A stretch of DNA of 6,044 nt from Actinomycetota bacterium (lineage in GTDB: Bacteria; Actinomycetota; Humimicrobiia; Humimicrobiales; Humimicrobiaceae), in NCBI GenBank assembly GCA_003567835.1, contig PWYO01000351.1, forward strand, positions 1 to 6,044, in the 5' to 3' direction. Numbering within the stretch: position 1 is the stretch's first letter; each line of letters opens with the position of its first letter. Below are positions 1 through 4,580 of the stretch, one piece after another. The position numbers and the translations under genes were made by a program. Below the pieces are notes generated by a model. That model searched no databases, was not told where the DNA came from, and was given only the letters and a program-made list of their open reading frames with translations.

Positions 1-32
1 ATTATGGTGGCCCTTTTGATTGATTTCTGCAT
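1..32 (-). CDS. N-terminal fragment of a gene running off the left edge
   Basis: An ATG at 32-30 on the minus strand opens a frame that stays open to the window edge and encodes about ten residues, MQKSIKRATI. It is preceded by a near-perfect Shine-Dalgarno sequence (AAGGAGG, 44-38) at 5-nt spacing, which is the main reason to believe it. The basic start followed by hydrophobic residues would suit a signal peptide or membrane protein, but ten residues are far too few to assign a function. A strong promoter at 348-376 points toward it, so it probably belongs to a transcription unit separate from the E1 genes. Confidence 0.5.
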   Translation of the reverse strand, partial: MQKSIKRATI

Positions 33-37
33 TCTTC

Positions 38-44
38 CTCCTTA
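38..44 (-). promoter_or_regulatory. Ribosome binding site of the left-edge partial gene
   Basis: AAGGAGG on the minus strand, five bases before the ATG at 32. It is an almost complete complement of the 16S rRNA 3' end and fixes the start of the partial gene. Confidence 0.6.
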
Positions 45-147
45 TAAAATACTATTACGGAATCGCTAATCTGTCACCTTAGCCGCGGGGCTATGCTTTA
101 TTGTAAAAGAATACACCTCCTTTTGAGACTGATTGACAAACTGCCCC

Positions 148-179
148 AAAAAAAGCATACGATTGGCATCCATATGCTT
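148..179 (-). terminator. Terminator-like hairpin in the leader of the left-edge gene
   Basis: On the minus strand a 7-bp stem (AAGCATA/TATGCTT, 179-173 with 159-153) encloses a second small stem (TGG/CCA). It runs straight into seven T residues (154-148). That is the layout of an intrinsic terminator, though the stem is AT-rich and would be weak. It lies downstream of the promoter at 348-376 and about 116 nt upstream of the partial gene, so it could act as an attenuator in that gene's leader. Alternatively it could be a distal stop for transcription coming from the E1 genes. Confidence 0.4.
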
Positions 180-347
180 AATTGTTATATTTTTATTCAT
201 GAGAGAATATATTTTGAAATATAATAATAATTTCGCTTCAATTTTTTAATATCCATAAAAATTTTTTTGCTTTTATTTATCACTGGATATTGCAGAAAAT
301 TGTAAGACTGCAATTATATTCAGACATTGTAATTTATTTGAGTCTAT

Positions 348-376
348 ATTATCATCAATATTTTTCGATTTGTCAA
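348..376 (-). promoter_or_regulatory. Strong sigma-A type promoter firing leftward
   Basis: On the minus strand, TTGACA (376-371) is a perfect -35 box. It is followed after exactly 17 bases by GATAAT (353-348), which matches five of six bases of the -10 consensus. The region is AT-rich upstream and downstream. Transcription would begin near 341, leaving an untranslated leader of roughly 310 nt before the ATG at 32. It is the best promoter match I found in the window. Confidence 0.65.
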
Positions 377-557
377 AATTTTTGCCCTATTCTCTGCGGT
401 CTTTCCATGGTTGTATTGACCTCTTTGTCCCCGCTTGGCTTTAGTAAGCCCGTGATGGGCTACTTTTGCGCTTTGTACGATATGGAAATTGTCAATCTTG
501 CCTATACTGTCAAAACGATGGGTATTTTGGCAAACTTTCAAACATTTTGCCTTTCAT

Positions 558-586
558 AACAAAACATCCGCTGCAGTTATTGCGGA
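558..586 (-). terminator. Weak candidate terminator after the E1 genes
   Basis: On the minus strand a 5-bp GC-rich stem (TCCGC 586-582, GCGGA 571-567) with a 10-base loop is followed by TGTTTTGTT. It lies about 80 nt after the E1 beta stop. The stem is short and the T run is interrupted, so efficiency would be low. Another hairpin nearer the stop (GCAAAATG/CATTTTGC, 621-638) is followed on this strand by an A tract and does not look like a terminator. Confidence 0.22.
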
Positions 587-668
587 ACCAATCCAGAAGC
601 TTGGGAAGTTTTTTTTGGAAGCAAAATGTTCATTTTGCGTCTTGGAACCGGCAACCTTTAGGCATAAC

Positions 669-1646
669 CTACTCCATGCATCGCTTGACAGCTTCATAGA
701 CCTTTCCCTGGCTTAAGCTGATTTCATCTACCATGACCTTATTGGATGCCAGCGGCACATCAGCCTGGGCAGCCCTGATAATGGGGGCATTGAGATAATC
801 GATTGCTTCTTCTGCAACCATAGCAGATATCTCAGACCCGGTTCCATAAGTCTTATAGCCTTCATAAGCAATGACCAGCCGGCTTGTTTTCTTCACTGAA
901 TCCAGTATTGTCCGCTTGTCATAAGGAACAACTGTACGAAGGTCTATGACCTCTGCCGAAACCCCTTCTTCGGCTAACCGGTCTGCGGCTTTTATGGCGT
1001 CCTGTACGGCAATGCTGTAGGCTACAACGGTAACATCAGTCCCTTCCCTTATCACATTTGCCCTGCCTATGGGCGTGGTATAATCCTGGTCGGGAACCTC
1101 CCCGGAAATTGCATACAGCGATGAATGTTCTATGAAGATTACCGGATCATCTTGCCTTAAGGCAGCACGCATAAGGCCCATGGCATCACAAGGTGTGGCC
1201 GGAGCCAATGCTATGATGCCTGGGGAAGCGGTGATCAAAGGGTCTAGGTTGCCACAGTGATGTGGCCCTGATACCAGTCTGCCCCAATTGACACATCGAA
1301 TCATAACCGGCACTTTGATCATACCATTACTTACATAATGAAATTTGGCTGCCTGGTTATGAAATTCATCCGCACATAAGGCCATGAGGTTCCCAAACAT
1401 AATCTCCGCTATGGGTTTTCGTCCAAATATGGCTGCACCTACAGCAGCACCTGCAATGCATGATTCAGAAATAGGGGTGTCAACCACTCTTTCTTCACCG
1501 AATTCTTCCTGGAGCCCCATAGTCACCTTAAATATGCCCTGCTGTTTGCCTCCTAAGGCTTCGCCGATCAAAAATATCCGCGCATCGCGGCGCATTTCCT
1601 GCCGCATTGCCTCTCTTAGAGCTTCCGCATAGGTCATTTTTGTCAT
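669..1646 (-). CDS. Thiamine-diphosphate E1 component, beta subunit (2-oxoacid/acetoin dehydrogenase family)
   Basis: A 325-residue protein of normal family length, with the transketolase-like pyrimidine-binding domain first (about 4-180) and the transketolase C-terminal domain after it (about 195-320). It would pair with the alpha subunit as an alpha2beta2 enzyme and bind the aminopyrimidine half of thiamine diphosphate. Visible family marks are TYAEALREAM near the start, IFKVT (38-42), DTPISE with the catalytic Glu61, DEFHNQAAK (93-101), and DDPVIFIEHSSLYA (166-179). His130, in PHHCG, aligns with the active-site His of the usual QHSQ. Differences from the usual family are GEA for GED (28-30), HHCG for QHSQ, and a C-terminus after DVP (296-298) lacking the common proline-rich stretch. 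The ATG at 1646 overlaps the alpha stop codon by one base (TGATG), with AGAGG 7 nt upstream, so translation is probably coupled. The fold assignment is firm. The substrate is unknown: acetoin, a branched or linear 2-oxoacid, or something else. Confidence 0.9.
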   Translation of the reverse strand: MTKMTYAEALREAMRQEMRRDARIFLIGEALGGKQQGIFKVTMGLQEEFGEERVVDTPISESCIAGAAVGAAIFGRKPIAEIMFGNLMALCADEFHNQAAKFHYVSNGMIKVPVMIRCVNWGRLVSGPHHCGNLDPLITASPGIIALAPATPCDAMGLMRAALRQDDPVIFIEHSSLYAISGEVPDQDYTTPIGRANVIREGTDVTVVAYSIAVQDAIKAADRLAEEGVSAEVIDLRTVVPYDKRTILDSVKKTSRLVIAYEGYKTYGTGSEISAMVAEEAIDYLNAPIIRAAQADVPLASNKVMVDEISLSQGKVYEAVKRCME

Positions 1647-2638
1647 CAGTAATCCTCTCTCTGGTTAAACGCATCGGTTGCATAAACATGGGTATAGGCA
1701 TCTTTGGAAACCGGCAATGGCCCGTTTTTGCCAAATTTTACCGCTTCTGCAATGGTTTGCGAGGTCAAGTCTCTCAGTTCTTGGTCAATCTCTTTGCTCA
1801 GTATTCCTTCAGACATTAATTTTTTCGCATATAATTTTACGGGATCAAATTTTGCTTGGGCCCGCTGCAATTCTTCATCTGTTTGCCTCTGATTGGTTCC
1901 GCTATCATACCATTTAAATGTCTTGCAGACCAAAAGGGAAGGCCCTTGCCCGTTCCTTGCTTTTTTTATAAAACCCTGCGCATAATGGATGATGGTATCC
2001 GGATCATTGCCATCACATGATAAACCAGGCATATCATATGCTTTGGCCCGATCAGACAGCTCTTTTACAGCAGTCACTTTATCATTGTCATCCCAAAGTT
2101 GTTTGCCATTGAATTCCACCACAAAAACAATCGGTAATTTCTTCAGGCTGGCCATATTGAGTGCTTCATGAAAAGTACCCCGGTTGGTTGAAGCTTCTCC
2201 CCCAAATACTGCAGCAACCATTCCTTTTTTTTCTTGTTTTAAAGCAAAACCTGCCCCGCAGCCCAGGACCCAATTTGCCCCCACAATGGCGTTTCCGGCA
2301 ACCGTATTTACATTCATATCAGCAAGATGTATCTGCCCAGCCTTCCCCCCGTGGATGCCATTGACTTTGCCATATAGCTCCGCCCATAATTTTTTAAGAT
2401 TGCCTCCTCTGGCTATATAATGGCCGCCTCCTCTATGCCCGGTGAGCACCACATCTTCTGGTTTTAATATATGGGAAAAAGCCGCAGGGATGGCTTCCTG
2501 GCCCAAGCATGGCAGTACATGCCCATCCAGTTCTCCTCTTTTGTATAGTTGGGTCATCTGCCATTCTGATTCTCTGACCAATAATAATTTTTTATAAATC
2601 TCTAACCGATTTTTAGAATCATTATTTTGATCAGACAT
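1646..2638 (-). CDS. Thiamine-diphosphate E1 component, alpha subunit, with altered cofactor motif
   Basis: A 330-residue protein matching the E1 alpha subunit of acetoin, pyruvate and branched-chain 2-oxoacid dehydrogenases along its whole length, at normal family size. Clear marks are LYKRGELDG (31-39), GQEAIPAAF (46-54), a GGKAGQIHLAD segment (97-107, family GKGGSMH), GNAIVGA (115-121), FHEALNMASLKKLPIVFV (156-173) and DGNDP (209-213). Residues contacting diphosphate and Mg2+ in the family are changed: GDG reads GEA (147-149), ENN reads EFN (175-177), RxH reads RGG (69-71), and the RYxGHS loop becomes KWYDSG (242-247) and is about four residues shorter. The second Asn of the motif (Asn177) and His104 are kept. 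The ATG at 2638 has AAGGA at 7-nt spacing. No E2 or E3 gene follows the beta gene. The family is certain. The reaction is not, and reduced or altered thiamine chemistry is possible. Confidence 0.9.
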   Translation of the reverse strand: MSDQNNDSKNRLEIYKKLLLVRESEWQMTQLYKRGELDGHVLPCLGQEAIPAAFSHILKPEDVVLTGHRGGGHYIARGGNLKKLWAELYGKVNGIHGGKAGQIHLADMNVNTVAGNAIVGANWVLGCGAGFALKQEKKGMVAAVFGGEASTNRGTFHEALNMASLKKLPIVFVVEFNGKQLWDDNDKVTAVKELSDRAKAYDMPGLSCDGNDPDTIIHYAQGFIKKARNGQGPSLLVCKTFKWYDSGTNQRQTDEELQRAQAKFDPVKLYAKKLMSEGILSKEIDQELRDLTSQTIAEAVKFGKNGPLPVSKDAYTHVYATDAFNQREDY

Positions 2639-3064
2639 ACTTACATCCTTTCATTTGCATGATTTGTGCCAATATGTGCCCTGTTCTCTTTAATGGATAA
2701 TTTCCAAACAAATGTCTATTCTTATACTTAGTAGGTGCAGAACCGCCGAAAAGAATTCCCCTAAATCTTTGTATTTTTGCCACAGGATTAAATAAGCACG
2801 ATATTTGATGCTGCCAGCAACGGTCTCACGTAAACCATATGCAAACATATCGCAGAATTTTATTAAAACACCCTTGACCACCGAAAATTTTTCGTATTTT
2901 ACAGCGTTGACCGGACCCGATTTGACCATATATATTTGCCGGGAGCATACCATAAATCTCGCACAATCAAAAATCCAGCTTCCTGCTAGAATATTTTAGG
3001 TATACTCCCGGCAAAACCATATGCTTTTAGCAATCCTATGTAGTTTCGCTTATGGGTATTATCA
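2639..3064. other. Intergenic region between the dehydrogenase and E1 genes
   Basis: A 426-bp gap inside an otherwise tightly packed minus-strand gene series. It holds a long inverted repeat (2935-3015), a short palindrome-like CGAAAATTTTTCG (2882-2894), a -24/-12-like sequence just before the E1 alpha start (2656-2671), and the E1 alpha binding site. An 87-codon minus-strand frame (2690-2953) has no ribosome binding site and no recognisable family, so I do not call it a gene. I found no convincing sigma-A promoter and no T-tract terminator after the dehydrogenase. Whether the E1 genes are transcribed separately is therefore open. Confidence 0.5.
2935..3015. repeat. Near-perfect 17-bp inverted repeat with 47-bp spacer (long stem-loop)
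   Basis: TTTGCCGGGAGCATACC at 2935-2951 is the reverse complement of GGTATACTCCCGGCAAA at 2999-3015 except for one position. Allowing one bulged base, pairing continues by four more bp (TAAA with TTTA). The single mismatch is a G-U wobble in the minus-strand RNA but a C-A mismatch in the plus-strand RNA, which fits a structure used in the transcript of the genes around it. No T tract follows on the minus strand, so it is not an ordinary terminator. It could be an RNA processing or stability element, a protein-binding pair, or the ends of a tiny inserted repeat. Confidence 0.7.
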
Positions 3065-4108
3065 CTAGAGTTCGATTACCACCTTGATTACTTCATCTTT
3101 GTGGTCATTGTTAAACTGAAGGGCTTTCCCGAGCTCCTCGAGTTTAAATTTATGAGATACGATTTCTTTTAAAGGTACGATACCCGCTGCAAGTGCTTTT
3201 ATAGCAATTGGATAAACATGTCTATACCTGAAGTTGGATTTGAATACCCCTTCTTTAAAGATTAATCCATTCAAATCAGTAGGAATATTGGCCTCACCAA
3301 ATAATCCTATAAGGGTTAATGTTCCCCCATTTGCCAACAAGCCAATTCCCTGATTGACTGCATTTGCTGCACCTGTGCACTCATATACCTTATCTACACC
3401 TTTATTGCTGGTTAATCCCATGACTTTTTCTACCACATCATCACTAGATGCATCCAACACTTGTTTTGCGCCAAGCTGTGCAGCTTTATCCATTCGCAAT
3501 TTGAGAATATCTGAAATATATAAATCAGTAATACCCCTGGCTTTTAAGGCAAGCATAGTGCACAATCCAATGCAGCCTGCGCCTAGCACCATGGCACTTT
3601 CCCCAAAATTTATTTCAGATTGATTGACTCCGTGAAAACCTACAGACAAAGGTTCAACCAAAGCGCCTTCTAATGTGCTAACACCTTCAGGGAGCTTAAA
3701 TACTTTATCTGAAGGCCAGGCCACATAATCCTGAAAAGCGCCTGTAACCCCGGGAACAGACATAAATTGAACATCAGGACAAAGGTTGTAATCTCCTGAT
3801 TTGCAGTACTGGCAACTACCGCAGGTCTTTCCAGGCTCGATGCTTACAGCATCCCCTTCCTTAAGACCCTTCACGTCTTTACCAAAACCCGCTACGATAC
3901 CCGCCGGTTCATGGCCCAACACATGGGGAAAATCCAGTACCCAGGCACCTATTGCACCGTCTTTGAAAAAATGAAGGTCTGCTCCGCATACACCAACATG
4001 TTTGATATTTACAAGCACTTCATTGTCTTTAGGCTCAGGCATAGGGACTTCACCCATCTCTATTTTTCCTGGCCCCAACATTTGTGCCGCTCTCATCATT
4101 TTACTCAT
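3065..4108 (-). CDS. Zinc-dependent polyol dehydrogenase (sorbitol/xylitol dehydrogenase-like MDR family)
   Basis: A 347-residue medium-chain dehydrogenase/reductase that should oxidise a secondary hydroxyl of a polyol or sugar derivative to a ketone with NAD in the cytoplasm. Catalytic-zinc residues are visible: Cys41 (GVCGADLHFF), His66-Glu67 (LGHEPAG) and Glu152 (GALVEPLSVG). Structural-zinc cysteines are 96, 99, 102 and 110. The Rossmann motif GAGCIG is at 176-181, and Asp200 ends the second strand (YISD), which favours NAD over NADP. The segments CGADLHFFKDGAIG, NLCPDVQF, and FRYRHVYPIAIKAL near the C-terminus resemble sorbitol and xylitol dehydrogenases more than butanediol or threonine dehydrogenases. 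Length is normal for the family. The ATG at 4108 has AAGGAG at 10-nt spacing. The gene follows the VOC gene by 67 bp, probably in one operon. The exact substrate is not determined. Confidence 0.9.
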   Translation of the reverse strand: MSKMMRAAQMLGPGKIEMGEVPMPEPKDNEVLVNIKHVGVCGADLHFFKDGAIGAWVLDFPHVLGHEPAGIVAGFGKDVKGLKEGDAVSIEPGKTCGSCQYCKSGDYNLCPDVQFMSVPGVTGAFQDYVAWPSDKVFKLPEGVSTLEGALVEPLSVGFHGVNQSEINFGESAMVLGAGCIGLCTMLALKARGITDLYISDILKLRMDKAAQLGAKQVLDASSDDVVEKVMGLTSNKGVDKVYECTGAANAVNQGIGLLANGGTLTLIGLFGEANIPTDLNGLIFKEGVFKSNFRYRHVYPIAIKALAAGIVPLKEIVSHKFKLEELGKALQFNNDHKDEVIKVVIEL

Positions 4109-4175
4109 AAGATTTGTTCTCCTTTCTGATATCTTAAAACCGTGTGATTGATTTGTGCCGTCCTAAACGAGATGT

Positions 4176-4508
4176 TTATTTGACTTCTTCAGCCAGTTCA
4201 ATAAGACACCCTTCCACATCGATAAAAGCCAATCTTCTGTGTGGAACCGGCTGAAAAGGCTCAACAACCACTTTTTCACCTTTTAGCGCCTCATCAAGAT
4301 CTTCTACCAAATAGGAGATATGGGGTTTTTGCAATAAGATTTCCGGAAAAGGGCACCCCTCTTCAGGCCGCATATATTCTGCCTGAAATTTCGTCTTGGC
4401 AGGATCGGTGCAATAACATTTGCTGTCTTCAAGATAGAATTCACCCTCTTGTGGGTTATTGGTGGGAATTCCGATGTGATCAAAGGTATATGTAATTTCC
4501 TTTTTCAT
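4176..4508 (-). CDS. Small VOC-superfamily (glyoxalase/bleomycin-resistance fold) protein
   Basis: A 110-residue cytoplasmic protein with no signal peptide or membrane segment. The pattern FDHIGIPTN near the start, PHISYLVEDLDEAL in the middle and a C-terminal FIDVEGCLIELAE is typical of the vicinal-oxygen-chelate fold. His11, His63 and Glu104 are the likely metal ligands. Other VOC proteins are lyases, isomerases, epimerases or dioxygenases acting on substrates that chelate a metal through neighbouring oxygens. From memory, close relatives with DHIGIPTN and PHV/I motifs often occur beside sugar-catabolic genes, but no specific reaction is assigned. I chose the ATG at 4508 rather than an in-frame TTG just upstream (4511), because AGAGGAG (4523-4517) is 8 nt from the ATG and only 5 nt from the TTG. 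It sits between the binding-protein and dehydrogenase genes, which argues for a role in the same pathway. Confidence 0.8.
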   Translation of the reverse strand: MKKEITYTFDHIGIPTNNPQEGEFYLEDSKCYCTDPAKTKFQAEYMRPEEGCPFPEILLQKPHISYLVEDLDEALKGEKVVVEPFQPVPHRRLAFIDVEGCLIELAEEVK

Positions 4509-4516
4509 CAATTATT

Positions 4517-4523
4517 CTCCTCT
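4517..4523 (-). promoter_or_regulatory. Ribosome binding site of the VOC gene
   Basis: AGAGGAG on the minus strand, 8 nt before the ATG at 4508. Its spacing decides for that ATG over the overlapping upstream TTG. It starts only five bases after the hairpin at 4529-4561, so that structure could influence ribosome access. Confidence 0.65.
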
Positions 4524-4528
4524 TCAAT

Positions 4529-4561
4529 AAGCCCGAGAGAAATTTTATTTCTCTCGGGCTT
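4529..4561 (-). promoter_or_regulatory. Strong intergenic hairpin between the binding-protein and VOC genes
   Basis: A perfect 15-bp stem (AAGCCCGAGAGAAAT, 4529-4543, with 4547-4561) with a 3-base loop. It lies 19 bases after the binding-protein stop codon. On the minus strand it is followed by TTATTGAAG (stem end included) rather than a T run, so it should be a leaky terminator at best. The T-rich side (TTTCTTTTT) is on the plus strand, where no gene reads into it. A likely role is protecting the 3' end of the binding-protein message and lowering downstream expression, as is common after the first gene of ABC importer operons. Confidence 0.75.
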
Positions 4562-4580
4562 TCTTTTTAAACTTCTTCTT

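Larger units (their letters stand above)
33..668. other. Long AT-rich intergenic region between the E1 beta gene and the left-edge gene
   Basis: This 636-bp stretch has no convincing gene. The short frames on both strands lack a ribosome binding site and have low-complexity or unfamiliar translations. On the minus strand it holds weak hairpins just after the E1 beta stop (621-638, and 567-586 followed by a T-rich run), a sigma-A promoter (348-376), a terminator-like hairpin (148-179), an AAAAGGAGGTGT element (124-113) with no start codon at normal distance, and the left-edge gene's binding site. A further short hairpin (AGCCC/GGGCT, 447-461) lacks a T tract on the minus strand. Base composition is uneven: about 181-380 is very AT-rich, while about 390-480 is closer to coding composition. 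Confidence 0.6.

Noticed and set aside
131..163. Plus-strand promoter with TTGACA at 133
   Set aside because: The -35 box is perfect, but the sequence 17 bases on (CATACG) is a poor -10 box and no plus-strand gene follows.
344..541. Minus-strand 65-codon frame with a basic segment that superficially resembles a degraded protein fragment
   Set aside because: No binding site and no recognised family. It overlaps the promoter at 348-376. I could not support a pseudogene or transposase remnant.
290..559. Plus-strand 89-codon frame in the left intergenic region
   Set aside because: No ribosome binding site, a start in AT-rich DNA, an unfamiliar low-complexity translation, and it lies opposite a minus-strand promoter.
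1384..1632. Plus-strand frame inside the E1 beta gene
   Set aside because: Lies fully antisense to a gene with clear conserved motifs and has no independent support.
2896..2913. Possible catabolite-repression (cre-like) site in TTTTACAGCGTTGACC
   Set aside because: Shares only the central CG and a few bases with the consensus, with too many mismatches at conserved positions.
2690..2953. Minus-strand 87-codon frame between the dehydrogenase and E1 genes
   Set aside because: No Shine-Dalgarno sequence before any of its start codons, no recognisable motif, and its upstream end lies within the inverted repeat.
3065..4108. Naming the dehydrogenase as 2,3-butanediol dehydrogenase because of the acetoin-type E1 genes
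   Set aside because: The sequence around the catalytic Cys and near the C-terminus resembles sorbitol/xylitol dehydrogenases. The acetoin link would rest only on gene order.
4529..4561. Calling the hairpin a regular intrinsic terminator of the binding-protein gene
   Set aside because: The T-rich tract is on the wrong side for the minus strand, where the stem is followed by TTATTGAAG. It is recorded as a stability or attenuation hairpin instead.
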